64,000 nucleotides of DNA from Dactylonectria macrodidyma (lineage: Eukaryota > Ascomycota > Sordariomycetes > Hypocreales > Nectriaceae): assembly GCA_020744425.1 (NCBI GenBank), contig JAGMUV010000001.1:1116001-1180000 (forward strand). Direction: 5' to 3'. The position numbers were made by a program, and so were the translations under genes. This document shows positions 48,196 through 58,549 of the stretch, piece after piece. How positions within the stretch are numbered: position 1 is the first letter of the stretch; every line of letters starts with the position of its first letter. The notes beneath the pieces were generated by a model, which saw only the letters and a list, made by a program, of their open reading frames with translations, did not search any database and was not told the origin of the DNA.

Positions 48196-49212
48196 CTAAG
48201 CGCCAGCTCTCAGTTGGGCACGTGCTAGTTTTTGCTGTTTCTTTGCTTGATTCAAGCTCAGCGCCGGCTCAAGTGTACGAGTCTTGTATTTGTGTACGGC
48301 TTCGTCAGACAAGTCGTCGAGGACAAAGTTGCCCAACTTTCCATCGCGCCACTGGGACAGCACCCTGGCCGCAGCCTCCCGCCAGTTGGGCACGCCTCCC
48401 ACTTTGATTTTGCCGTCTTTCACGGCCACGGCCGTCAAGAACTCGTTGACATCGTTGGTGGGTTTGCAATAGCGCGCGTAAATATTTGGGTCTCTCTTGT
48501 TCATCTGGAACAGGAGGTAGTCTACCAGGATCTCGTCGAGGATCAGCCCCTTCTTGATGCCTTGCACGAGAGCGATCTTGATCATGGTCTCGCCATCGTT
48601 GATGTAGGGTTGGAAGATGCCCGGCGTGTCCAGCACGAAGACCCCGTCGGCCACGCCACCCTTGTCCTCCGACTCTAGGATCCGCACCGGCGTGCCGACC
48701 TTGCGCGTCACACCCGCTTGGTCGCCCGTCTTGGCCACCTTGGCCGTCTTTATGGGCAGACCCGTGCTCCGCAGCTTATTCAGCAGCGTGCTCTTGCCAA
48801 CGTTGGGCATCCCCACGACGAGGGTGCGCATGCCCGTCAGCTTGTCGACTGCCCGTGCAATTTCTTCAACCTTCTTCAACAGCAACTTAGTAGTCGACGG
48901 CTTGTTCTTGTTCCAGAAGACAAGGCGGTCACCGTACAGCCGGCGCAGCGCATCGCCGGTGGCGCCGTGGCTGTCGTCCACGAGGTCGGACTTTGTGTAG
49001 ACGATGATGCGCTCGCGGCCAGCCAGGGAGCGCTCGAGCCGCGGATTGTGGGTGGAGAGCGGTAGGCGAAAGTCGCGGCACTCAAGAACCAGGGAAATAT
49101 TAGACAGGAGACTGACGATCTTGGACTCGCCCGCAGCGTGGTGGCCGAGATAGTACGTCTTGGGGATCGAGTTGGGGACGGGAAAGCTTTGGCGGGGAAT
49201 GAATTTCGCCAT
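48196..49212 (-). CDS. MTG1: Mitochondrial ribosome-assembly GTPase, Mtg1/YlqF type
   Basis: Single-exon gene of 338 residues. The GTPase motifs are circularly permuted, the hallmark of the YlqF/YawG family: G4 TKSD (73-76) precedes G1 GMPNVGKS (134-141), then the G2-region GVTR (167-170) and G3 DTPG (195-198). A C-terminal domain with GVPNWREAAARVLSQWRDGKLG follows. Yeast Mtg1 (about 367 residues) sits on the inner mitochondrial membrane and helps assemble the large mitoribosomal subunit. The start MAKFIPRQSFPVPNSIPKTYYLGHH is close to the family N-terminus. It is divergent from the Bor1-like gene. Confidence 0.93.
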   Translation of the reverse strand: MAKFIPRQSFPVPNSIPKTYYLGHHAAGESKIVSLLSNISLVLECRDFRLPLSTHNPRLERSLAGRERIIVYTKSDLVDDSHGATGDALRRLYGDRLVFWNKNKPSTTKLLLKKVEEIARAVDKLTGMRTLVVGMPNVGKSTLLNKLRSTGLPIKTAKVAKTGDQAGVTRKVGTPVRILESEDKGGVADGVFVLDTPGIFQPYINDGETMIKIALVQGIKKGLILDEILVDYLLFQMNKRDPNIYARYCKPTNDVNEFLTAVAVKDGKIKVGGVPNWREAAARVLSQWRDGKLGNFVLDDLSDEAVHKYKTRTLEPALSLNQAKKQQKLARAQLRAGA

Positions 49213-49749
49213 GATTCAAGGGATCACAGAGGAGAGGACCTAGGGGGCATTTTTATGAACGCGCAGCCCAAAGTTCGCGCTGCCTTTGGTGCGTGGCGTA
49301 GTTTAAGTGAGGGATCGCAAAAGTGAAATAATTTATGTTGTCGATGCCAGCCTTGCCGTATCGCGATAGCTTCCCTCACAGCCTTGCCCCACCTCCAATT
49401 GAATCACGTGGTGATAAAGAATTGGAAGGTCCATCTCAGGCTTGGCATGACGTCATGAGAAGGAACCTCCTAGGCCAATGAATCATGCTGATTTTAACAC
49501 GCAGCAACTCGGTCAACGAGTCGGGAGATAAAGATGCTCAAAAACGGCCCAAAATCCCACGCTATGAGCATAGGTTTTCCATGCCAAGGCCATAGCTCGG
49601 AAGTTGAGATTCCTGTATTGAGCTGTCAACTATAATAATAATATAATCTTCCTAATCCCCCAACATGCTCTTCTACCTAGTTCTGCAAATACTCTCTTCA
49701 TGGCAGCTGATTTTTTGATAAGCAAGCAAGTCTCATCTTGATCCGTCCA
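49213..49749. promoter_or_regulatory. Divergent promoter region, Mtg1-like / Bor1-like
   Basis: 537 bp between the two starts. AT-rich near 49630-49652 (TAATAATAATATAAT). No specific operator recognised. Confidence 0.45.
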
Positions 49750-51657
49750 ATGGCGAGTTCATCGATCCCAGATAGGGCAGAGACCCCCCACAATGTTGTC
49801 TCGTCCACATCTACTGATATTCAGAGAAACATCTCCCATCGATCCCGCGGGGAAGAGATACGGCCTTGCCCAGAACCTCAAGAAGCAGGACTCGACAACT
49901 CAATACCATCTAATGGACGGAAGCGGTCATCCAAATATTTTGGGGTCGGAGGGAAACTGCGGCCATTTCGACTCCTCCAGCAAGACATAGTGAACCTCAG
50001 AGGACGATATTTATCCGATTGGCAAGTCTTCAACCAACAGGTTATTGCCAGCGCAGTCTACATCTTCTTCACCAACATCCTTCCAGGCATCACTTTTGCT
50101 AGCGACTTGTACGTCCTGACGGGGAAGTCCTGGGGCACCATTGAAGTTGTCTTCAGTACAGGGCTTTGCGGCCTCATCTTCTCGCTGTAAGTCGCCCGAG
50201 TTTCTCCAGTTCATGAGCGGATTTTGATCAATCATAAAGATTCTCTGGACAACCACTCACTATCTTGGGTGTCACGGGCCCATTCTCGGTCCTTGCCGAA
50301 AACATATACGAGCTGTGCGAGCAACACTTTCATGCATGTCTTAGCTCCACCCCCGCAAAAGCCTCTTCTAACCAGGATATAGGTCAAATTCTTAAATGTG
50401 ATGGCATGGTCGCTCATACATGCCGGTTGGATGCACTATCTCCTCGCCATCTTCAATGCCCATGACTGGACAATGCAATATGTCACCCATTTCAGTGCCG
50501 ATATCTTTTCGCTACTGAATAGTGTCATTTATTTCCACAAGGCAGCAATGGAACTGAAGCGTACACACTCCAATGTCTCTTTCACTGCCTTCCTGTACGC
50601 CGTCATTGGAGCATTTGGAACGTGTCTTTTGGCCATCTGCCTCTCAACGGCCAACTCGTGGAAGCCATTGTTTCATCGATACGTCCGTCTTGGACTGACC
50701 GAGTATGCCGCCGCCATATCGATTATAATTTGGATCGGGATCCCTTACATTGGAGAGTTGAAATCGCTTGATCATGAGCGACTGGAGGTCCAGACGTCGT
50801 TTAGACCTACCAACCCTGACCGGTCGGTCTTCTTCGTCCGCTTCTGGGAGCTCCCCGTCGAATGGGTCTTCTTATCCATGATACCCGGCGCCATCATTAC
50901 CGTCCTGTTCTACTTCGACCATGAGATTAGCAGCATCATCTGCACTGTCAAGCGCTATGGTATCAAGAAGCCTGGTGGATATGCGTGGGACATTGTTCTT
51001 CTGGGCACAACCACCATCATCTGCGGAATCCTTGGCATCCCCCCAGCAAACGGCCTTCTGCCACAAGCTCCACTGCATTCCGAGTCACTGATGCACTACG
51101 TCCTTGAAAGCTCTGATCCAGCGGGAAACGATGAGGGTGGTGAGGGACGACAATCGCCCCAGCCAGTTGCGAGGACGTACGAGCAGCGATACTCACACTT
51201 TATACAAGCCGCCCTCATCCTCATCTTCGTTTCACCCCCGCTTCAGAAGTTACTTGGTCTCACCCAGACCTCGGTGTTGGCCGGTCTCTTCATGTTTATG
51301 GGCTACCAATCTCTTATGGTCAACCCGATCTTGGAGAGGGTAGCTCAACTGCTCACTCCTTCGTCCGAACTCCCAGAGCTACCCTTTGGTGTCACCTGGT
51401 TCGGCATTCACATGTACACCATCACACAAATCGTTCTTACCGGAATCGTGTTTGGAGTCACCCTCACCGTCGCAGCTCCAGCGTTCCCCCTGATCATAAT
51501 CGCCTTAGTCCCCGTTCGACTGTCGCTTATGAACCGAGTGTGGGGGCGAGAGACGCTAAGACTGGTGGACGGCTGGGCCTGCCGGGATGGAAAGCCGGAA
51601 GATGGACCAACAGACCAGTCGCAAGGATCTGGGGATGAGGAGAAGGCCGGGTGCTGA
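49750..51657 (+). CDS. BOR1: Borate/anion transporter, Bor1-like (SLC4 family)
   Basis: Exons 49750-50186, 50240-50333 and 50383-51657. Intron 1 (50187-50239) is GTAAGT to AAG. Intron 2 (50334-50382, 49 bp) is best read as GC-AG: donor GCATGT, branch CTAAC, acceptor TAG. It is the only choice that keeps frame and preserves the spacing from ENIYELC to FLNVMAWSLIH. 601 residues with many membrane segments. Family marks: DWQVFNQQVIASAVYIFFTNILPGI, FSGQPLTILGVTGPFSVLAENIY, MAWSLIHAGWMHYLLAIFNAHDW, and the GIPPANGLLPQAPLHSESL loop. Fungal Bor1 exports borate or other anions across the plasma or vacuolar membrane. The start ATG at 49750 is preferred over the upstream non-ATG extension. The 3' end converges on an SDR gene 223 bp away. 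Confidence 0.9.
50334..50382 (+). other. GC-AG intron in the Bor1-like gene
   Basis: 49-bp intron with a GC donor (GCATGT), CTAAC branch at 50367-50371 and TAG acceptor. GT alternatives nearby break the frame or meet a stop. Confidence 0.75.
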
Positions 51658-51718
51658 TTCCTGAGCGCGTGGAGAGTCAATCAAAAGGCGACATATGCTT
51701 GCGGTGGGACGATGCCAG

Positions 51719-51808
51719 GGAGCCTGCTACTGGACATGCGTGAAGAGGATATTCTCAACAGCTCACGAGCGCATATAAGAAATTGCCTAGAAATACATAT
51801 TATCTTTT
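51719..51808 (+). repeat. 90-bp inverted repeat, copy A
   Basis: Matches the reverse complement of 53582-53671 at 88 of 90 positions by eye (two transitions). It lies in the 223-bp gap between the convergent Bor1-like and SDR genes, probably in their 3' UTRs. Confidence 0.92.
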
Positions 51809-51880
51809 GAATAGGGTCCATGCTCATCAGATGGTAACGTAATCTTCAAAAGATAATTAAAACATGATTTCATTAGTGAA

Positions 51881-52904
51881 TCAGACCTTGAGACCGCCAT
51901 CCTTCAGCTGATCATACAAGTCCTTCTGTGCGGCCGCGTAGCCTGGGACCAAGATACCCTCGCCAGTCGGAACTGGCGAGTTGAATAAGGGCACGACTCT
52001 TGTTTTGCCCTTGGACACTTCGAATATGGTTCCATCGCCTAGCTCCTCGTCGACCACCAGCTGCCACATGCCTTCGGCGATTTCCTCTGGCTCAATGAGC
52101 ACGGTATCCTTATCCAGCATCGCGGCCTTTGTCGGATCATCGCGCCACAGAGGAGTCTGTATTAAAGGTCAGTGTATGATTCAAAGTCGATAGCAAGAAC
52201 AAGACGCACCCTCACAGCACCTGGGGCGACGCATCCCACCCGGATACCCAGCTCGTCGCGCAAGCCGCCCAGGGCTCGAACAAAGCCATGGAGGCCGTGC
52301 TTACTCGCGAAGTACAGCGGAGTATTTATACCGGAAGTGTAGCCAGCCATGCTTCCTACGTGCACCAAGCAGCCCTTCTGCTTGTTCTGAGTCCAGTGTC
52401 CAATGGCCAACTGGCTGAGACGAATGGGCGAGACAAGATTCACATCCAGCAGGGCATAGTGGCCTGGGTCCGCGTCTGCTTGGTCTCGCGATGCAGTGTC
52501 CGGGTTAGTTTCCGTCTTGGGGGCGTCCCAGAAGGATGCCCATTTGGGCTCAAAGAGACCAGCACCGGGGACGACGATATCGATGGTCGAGAACTTTTCT
52601 AGAGCCGTCTTCCACATGGAGTTTAGGTCAGGCCAAGATGCAACATTTGTTCGGTGGAAGAAGGCTCCTGGTTTTCCAGAGGCGCCAGGGAACGGGTATT
52701 CCTTAAGTAAATCCTCAGCTTCTGGTTGGAGCTTGAGATCGGCGATGAGTACAGAGCAACCCTTGCTGAGGAGAATTCGAGCAAAGGCAAGGTTGATGCC
52801 TGGTGAAGCCGGTAAGTATAGTTGTATATATGATGTCTGTAGATGGTCTCACCTGAGCCTCCACCTGTAATAATGGCGGCCTTTCCTTCGACTGAGATAG
52901 TCAT
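51881..52904 (-). CDS. Short-chain dehydrogenase/reductase
   Basis: Three exons: 52904-52853, 52799-52210, 52156-51881; introns of 53 bp each (52800-52852, 52157-52209), GT-AG. 305 residues. The first splice rebuilds the nucleotide motif TGGGSGI (14-20). Catalytic Ser167, Tyr180 and Lys184 (YFASK) are in place. VPGAGLFEP corresponds to the NNAG region with an altered sequence. The C-terminal part (IAEGMWQLVVDEELGDGTIFEV) resembles fungal SDRs annotated near 15-hydroxyprostaglandin dehydrogenases; the true substrate is unknown. The gene is enclosed by 90-bp inverted copies at 51719-51808 and 53582-53671, with a truncated miniature element also upstream, which suggests local rearrangement around it. 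Confidence 0.88.
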
Positions 52905-53235
52905 GTTGAAACACTGGAGCGATGCGAATATCTTGGAAATGATATAAGTCCGTGTAATGGTGGATTATGTATATATAGGAAACAGAGGGTGCGGCGTGCG
53001 GTTATCGTCTTCCGAGCTTGGGTCTTGACAACCGCTTGTTCCGGATTTCCTAACGAACGGCTATCTATCGGTAGTGGAGGTGAGGAGTAAAAAAAGATCA
53101 GAGTTGGGGGAAGTTGCGGGGTAGATCTCACTATTTGAACTAATAAGACATGGCCCGATATTTTATTTATTTATTTATATCATACGGAGCATGCAGGGGA
53201 AATACTCTCTCCCGGGCATCGTCCCACCGCAAGCA
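52905..53235. other. SDR upstream region
   Basis: Promoter-side flank of the SDR with a TTTATTTATTTA stretch near 53163-53177. No gene. Confidence 0.5.
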
Positions 53236-53237
53236 TA

Positions 53238-53487
53238 CGGAGGACCATTTCAAAAGTCTTTGCCAGCGCGCAAGCCACATTTTGCTTTTTCTTATCAGTA
53301 CATTAAGCACATCTTACGAATGTTAGCACTAAAAGAGGCCCTATATTATAGCGCACTTAGCCCACTAGTTAGCCATAATATAGATCTAACATCACTAAAG
53401 CTGCAGTAGATTTAGAGAATATTAGCCTGTAATATTACGCGGCTAAATGTACTATCAAGTATCCAGCATTGATTTGAGGGTGCGACA
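53238..53487 (+). mobile_element. Miniature inverted-repeat element, copy 1 (right end lost)
   Basis: The left terminal sequence CGGAGGACCATTTCAAAAGT follows a TA (53236-53237). The internal sequence parallels copy 3 (62030-62320) through GATTTGAGGGTGCGAC and then diverges, so the right terminal repeat is missing. Non-coding. Confidence 0.85.
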
Positions 53488-53493
53488 CCGGCT

Positions 53494-53507
53494 GCGGTAG
53501 CTACCGC
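53494..53507. repeat. 14-bp perfect palindrome
   Basis: GCGGTAGCTACCGC, its own reverse complement, directly at the point where element copy 1 stops matching its relatives. Confidence 0.85.
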
Positions 53508-53581
53508 GGTGGGGAGTGGGGTTACGTGATACATTGCTGTGCGATTAGCAATAGTTGACTGTGCGGATAGCAATACTCTTT

Positions 53582-53671
53582 AAAAGATAATATGTATTTC
53601 TAGGCAATTTCTTATATGCGCTCGTGAGCTGTTGAGAACATCCTCTTCACGCATGTCCAGTGGCAGGCTCC
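53582..53671 (-). repeat. 90-bp inverted repeat, copy B
   Basis: Reverse complement of 51719-51808 with two mismatches. It lies about 0.7 kb upstream of the SDR start, so the two copies bracket the gene and the truncated element. Confidence 0.92.
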
Positions 53672-55318
53672 TAGATTTAATGCCGACTGGTTAAGTCTCG
53701 ACTCTTTCATCCTTCTCTTCAGTTTCTCTAGATTGAACAACCCAAACCAGTCTCAACTCCCAGGCTAAAAACTCGAGGTTCATACCACTTAGCATAAGCA
53801 GCAGTATAAGCCCTTTATCGCCCACAAATTATCAAAATGTGCGTCACATGCGTCTTTCCCCGATCGTAGGGGGTGACTCTATTCTCGAAAATATTTCAGC
53901 AAACTCCATCAGCAATCAAGTAGTGTATCAAGAAACCCATGACGGCGATCAGGGCACTTTTCCACGCCCATTGTTCACGCATTGAGGGGAAGGGGTCGAA
54001 TTCCATCCGGAAGGGTCAAAACCACCAAAGACAATTCCCACCACTATTCTAGCAAAGTCATCGTCAATCTAGGCGACGGTGCCAACAGTTACAAAGACCG
54101 TGAAAGAGGGTCCAGTGAGAATAGGTCGCATGGGATGGCCAATTTGGCTGTCCATGCTGAGCGGGGGAATTAAATTGCGCGTGAGAAAGCGTCTTTCGTC
54201 AAGACGGCTTGCAACGTGTATACTTTCATCAGTCACTACGCGTGTTCTGCCTAATAGGTCGACTAGACACTCGATCAGCTCTTCGATAACTTGGCCCTTT
54301 GTCCAGTGCAGTATATAGGTTAGCGGAGACCTGGAAATGTAACTCAAAGACGCGAGTTCTAGTTACGAGGGGCGTTCTCCGACATGCTACTTCACAATGA
54401 TCAAAGCCACGCAACAGCATCTGGGCCTGGGATGTCGTCGAGAGAGTCAAACATCCGAGCGATGGCAATACGAGTTGCGTTAATGTCTAGAAATACAGTC
54501 TCGCTAGCAGGTGATAGACTCAGCAATTAGTTCTGAAATCCTATGCGAGTGCTGTTGAACCCAATTCCGGTCGCTTAGCGATGCGGCTATTGAAGAAGTG
54601 GAAGACTTGAACATCCTAACTGTTAGATCTTGCATCCCTCCACCTGGCTTTCAATCATCCGAGGATTTCCTGAATTTCCACTCTCTCTTTTTATACACCC
54701 ATGTCATACAACGTTACAACTGTGAGCCTTAGGAGGCGTGCTTGAGTACCTTAGGTGGCGTCACGTTACAGTTGGCTGGTATCGTAAATGGTTCTTGTTG
54801 GGCCAACGCGCAATCAACATGTAGGGATACCATGTAAGTATAATTCTTATTAAGTTGTATCTTACTAACGCTGTAGTCAGTCACCTAGGGGCCAATTGGG
54901 CCTGGGTGCAGGCCTTGAAGGCGTGTTGAGGTTGTAGATGACGGGTACTCTCACAACATGATCTCCTCAAATCATACAACGACAAGGCTAAAGCACCTAG
55001 GTCTCAAAGGTACCGGCATAGCTAGGTCCGCTTCTCTTAACTGCATCTTCTCGGGGAATATAACAAGCCTTAAAAATTACCAGGCTTGGGAGCACATGTC
55101 ACACACACACGCTCACATGTGTGTTAGTGGCGTAGTAGCGTGTAACATGCCTCATTGAGAGGCTAACCGCTGAGACAGCCTATCGGAAAGCAGACGGTCG
55201 ATCTCAATACGACTCCCTCGCCACCTAGGCGAGACATTGACCCAAGTGACAAAAGTGTCCTTGTCTCACACCGCATCGTACTTGATCTGAGTGTGAGTGG
55301 GTAATAAATAAGTCCTCG

Positions 55319-55416
55319 CACGGAATGACCATGGTTGCATTTGGGGAGGTGTCTCTGGATGATGTTTCTTGATGGAAAAGTATTCATTCATTTCTTAGCC
55401 ATCTCGTCTACAGCTA
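55319..55416 (+). repeat. Duplicated 3'-flank segment, copy interrupted by element (left part)
   Basis: Closely matches 56922-57018. It is interrupted at its TA by the miniature element 55417-55698 and resumes at 55701 (CACAAAATAAAAG). Confidence 0.88.
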
Positions 55417-55698
55417 CGGAGGACCATTTCAAAAGTCTTTGCCCACGCCACACCCTCGAACCCTTGCCAGATACTTGACAATACATTCAGCCTCATGTCA
55501 TCACAGGCTAATAGTTGCTAAATTTACTGCAGTTTTAGTAGTATTAGGCCTATATTATAGCTTGCTAGTGGGCTAAATATGCAATAATACAGGGCCTAAG
55601 TTAGTGCTAATATATGTAAGATGTACCTAATGTTCTTTTAATAAGAAAAAGCAAAATGTGGCTTGCGCGTAGGCACAGATTTTTGAAATGGTCCTCCG
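55417..55698 (-). mobile_element. Miniature inverted-repeat element, copy 2 (complete, inverted)
   Basis: 282 bp, bounded by TA at 55415-55416 and 55699-55700. The ends are CGGAGGACCATTTCAAAAG and, on the other strand, CGGAGGACCATTTCAAAAA. Orientation is opposite to copies 1 and 3, judged by the AAGCCACATTTTGC internal block. No coding capacity. TA duplication and terminal repeats point to a Tc1/mariner-type non-autonomous element. The related segment 56922-57038 shows the empty site. Confidence 0.93.
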
Positions 55699-55706
55699 TA
55701 CTTTAA

Positions 55707-56233
55707 TCACAAAATAAAAGTGTTGAATTCGCGAACTTGTTGATCAGAAAACGGTGCAACCAACAGAGTAATGTCTTGGAGGTAAATCATTCGCGAAAGA
55801 CAATCGACGACACGAGCAGCAAGCGCATCATCCACTTGGTCGATGGCAGCTGGGTGATCGCCTGCATTTGACCAACTCTTCAAAGGCGGCGACCTCAAAG
55901 CAATTGTAGCAGTCCTAGGAAGGAAAAGTCAGTGTCTGCTTAATAAGTTGGAGGAGGGAACGAAGGAGGAGGAGCCCACCGGATAGATTGGCGCATCGTT
56001 TTCATTTCTTCATCTGTCTTTAGAATGAGGAATGCCCTCAGCATCTGCGAAAGATGTGATTGCGTATCCTCGAACCGCACTGCCCTGAAGTGGTTCGATG
56101 TGAAGTATTCACGAAGTCGCCTCGCGGCTCGAGTCACGGCATCCAGGCTCGCGGCATCAGCAAATGACCCTACAGCCTCTAGGATTTCAGATGGGGGCTT
56201 CGTGAGGCTTTGAGGTGGGTTTGGTGGTTCCAT
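55707..56233 (-). CDS. Short F-box-like protein
   Basis: Exons 56233-55980 and 55914-55707; intron 55915-55979 (GTGGGC, CACTGAC branch, TAG; 65 bp). 153 residues. The N-terminal PPSEILEAVGSFADAASLDA followed by RAARRLREYFTSNHFRAVRF has the LPPEIL-to-FRxVRF layout of fungal F-box-like domains. The rest has no recognised repeat. F-box proteins of this type are usually several hundred residues, so this may be a truncated or decayed member. The stop codon lies 8 bp from the end of element copy 2, which sits in the 3' flank. Substrate recognition for ubiquitin ligases would be the family role; activity is doubtful at this length. Confidence 0.6.
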
Positions 56234-56577
56234 CTTGAAGCGTTGCTATTGTTAGGTTGATGTTTAGGTCAAGGAGGGGTTGAGAAACAGGGTGCGAAGG
56301 CGGCTGGCTACCAGGTGCTAGGCAACAACACCATAAATCAGAGACGACGCAAACTTATGGTGGGCAGTGAACTCCTCTTCTCAATCTCTACCTGCATTAC
56401 GCACGGCGCTCACATCTCCACCAAGATCAGCAGGCACTAAGCCCCATAAACCTCCTGTACATCACTCACCTCTCGTCCACGTCCTGAATTTTCACATCCC
56501 TCGCCATGCCAACCGGGAAACCAGGCCAGTCTCTGATTTCACAATGGAATCAGACAAGCCCTAACTTATAACATGCC
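56234..56577. other. F-box gene upstream region
   Basis: Short stretch without a supportable complete gene. A 65-codon plus frame (56367-56564) may belong to the broken ORF that follows, through an intron ending at the TAG near 56579, but this is uncertain. Confidence 0.35.
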
Positions 56578-56883
56578 ATAGGCCTACCTCCAAAGGACAT
56601 TCGTCAATTCATGAAAGAATTATAAAATTTTCTCGAGCCAAATGGGGCTATGATCAAATTTCAGGCTATGGCATGTCTACGACAATCCCTCGATACATTT
56701 GAAAAGGAACATCAACAAATCGACGCCTCTCTTTCGCCGCAGCCAACCTTACTAGATGAACTCAATCAACGAGAAGTCATTTGGCTGCGTGGTTTCGCCA
56801 AAATGGTGAAGCAAGAGATCGAACGACCTGGGTCACAAAACCTCCGAAAAGAAGCAGAAAAACTTATATTTCTTTCTAAGTAA
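56578..56883 (+). pseudogene. Broken ORF fragment with internal TAA
   Basis: The frame GLPPKDIRQFMKEL is cut by TAA at 56623-56625, then continues as NFLEPNGAMIKFQAMACLRQ and a Gln/Glu-rich helical stretch to a stop at 56883. The ORF after the stop is 77 codons from the ATG at 56650. The protein is not recognised. Continuity across the stop suggests a decayed gene; a CAA-to-TAA change would do it. Confidence 0.35.
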
Positions 56884-56921
56884 TCTGGACCACCACAAAG
56901 AAGTCGGCTATACTTCGCAAG

Positions 56922-57038
56922 CACGGAATGACCATGGTTGTGTTTGGGGAGGTGTCTATAGATGATGTTTCTTGATGGAAAGTATTTATTCATTTCTTAG
57001 CCATCTCGTCCACAGCTACTCTATTCACAAAATAAAAG
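56922..57038 (+). repeat. Duplicated 3'-flank segment, uninterrupted copy (empty site)
   Basis: Parallels 55319-55416 plus 55701-55720 with scattered differences. At 57017-57018 it has a single TA where the other copy carries element copy 2 between two TAs. Confidence 0.88.
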
Positions 57039-58549
57039 CTGAACTCCCCATCGGTCCCAATCTATCACACAGTTGACACAGAGCTGTCACTATTACCGTA
57101 ACTTCTAACCACAAATTTAAACTGAAATAAACTCACATGTATACCCTCTTCCTGATGCATTGTTCCCGAGTCTACTACTATCTTCTTTTAGAACTTGCTT
57201 ACCCTAGACTTCAGTCCTCGACTCTAAACATCATTCCGAGCCAGATCAGGCCCAGCTGACATAATTGCAATTTTCCGATCCCTCGAAACAATATGGTATG
57301 ATTGGAGACAGACGTCTGTGCTGCGGCAATTGATCAATGCCGTGTGGGACGGTCCAGTATGATCCCGATATTCGGCAATGGTGTTAGTCCAAACGGGTCG
57401 GACAAAGTCAGCGGCATTAGTACAATATTCACTCTAGAGCCTGCGTACTGACACGAAGCTATTATACAGCGTGCAATAACTCATGCACAAGGGTCTATGT
57501 AAATGGAAGACTGTCTTCGACAAGGGGGGCATCGGAGAGTGGGAGGGTGCCGAGTGTCCGCCCTTGACGATGCATCTAGCGCAAATCTAAGCCTGGGGTG
57601 GATTATTCGACAGGGGATATAGTTTGTTAGTCAGATAGATGTAAGGCACAGGAAGCTCGGAAGCGAGTCAGCTCCCAATATAAGAGCTTTGTACGATGAG
57701 ATGGGAACGTAGTCTGTAGTAGTGGTTCGGCAGAAATTTCATAGTTCAATATTATAGCACAAGCTCAAGATCGCTTGTTCTATCTTGTGACCAAGACACG
57801 ATTGTCCTCCTCCAAAAGTTTTGTCCCATGAAACCCATCCCTTGTCTTAGAGCGGCTACTATTTGCACAACTTTTCTCACAGAGATGTACACCTAAGGGG
57901 GAAGCATAATGCCCCTCCCTGAAATAGATCAGGCGGCCGTCCCGTTCGCTCGTATTTCCGAACTAGATCTCTCCGAAACATCCTCCAAATATCCTTCGCG
58001 TGGTGTTCGTAGACTGGTGGTGATGTTGGTAATGTTGGTGGTAATGACACTGAATTGGGGGAATATGCGCGGGGTTGGTCCGGGTCCCCGCTAATACAGG
58101 TAGGAAGACAAGAAATTTCAAATGGTAAAAAGAAATGTCCATGTGTCGCATGCCAGATAAATGAGCCCGCGAAACGAGCTGGGTATCTCGATGAGCCCTC
58201 CCCGGGCTCCTCTCCATTTCATCCTCCTCTCTCACTCCCTGCTGCTCTTCTCCCACCTCAAACGAGGTCTCGTTTCTCGTTGCAAAACGTGAATTCGACC
58301 CAGCTCAACTTGACGCTCAAATAAATAAATAAAATGAAACAGAGGGCGGTATCCCAAAACATCAATCAACTCGGATGCGTCGTTGCTCGTCCAGAAAGGC
58401 AGAAAAAAAGGGTGGGCGATGAAGTAGCTGTCTCAATCCTTGAAAAGAAAAGAATAAGGTAATAATAAAAACAAGGGCATGAAAACAGCAAAGATTGCGC
58501 TGGGTGTTGTTTGTCGGCTCTGGGATGTCGTAAACCATACCGAGTCGGT
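57039..58549. other. Intergenic region
   Basis: AT-richer DNA with no supportable gene. From about 58230 it becomes the 3' flank of the minus-strand gene at 58550. An AAATAAATAAATAAAAT stretch lies at about 58318-58334. Confidence 0.45.

Larger units (their letters stand above)
53488..55318. other. AT-rich accessory stretch without clear gene
   Basis: Contains a 14-bp palindrome (53494-53507), an 18-bp direct repeat with 22-bp spacing (53537-53576), and copy B of the 90-bp inverted repeat. Short minus-strand frames near 54069-54468 overlap each other in different frames and look like decayed or non-coding sequence. Confidence 0.45.

Noticed and set aside
50338..50382. GT donor (GTCTTA) for the second Bor1-like intron
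   Set aside because: It breaks the reading frame into the conserved MAWSLIH block, and the other acceptor gives an immediate stop.
53537..53671. A complete second transposon beside element copy 1
   Set aside because: Only repeat-like end sequence is visible; no matching opposite end or transposase frame was found.
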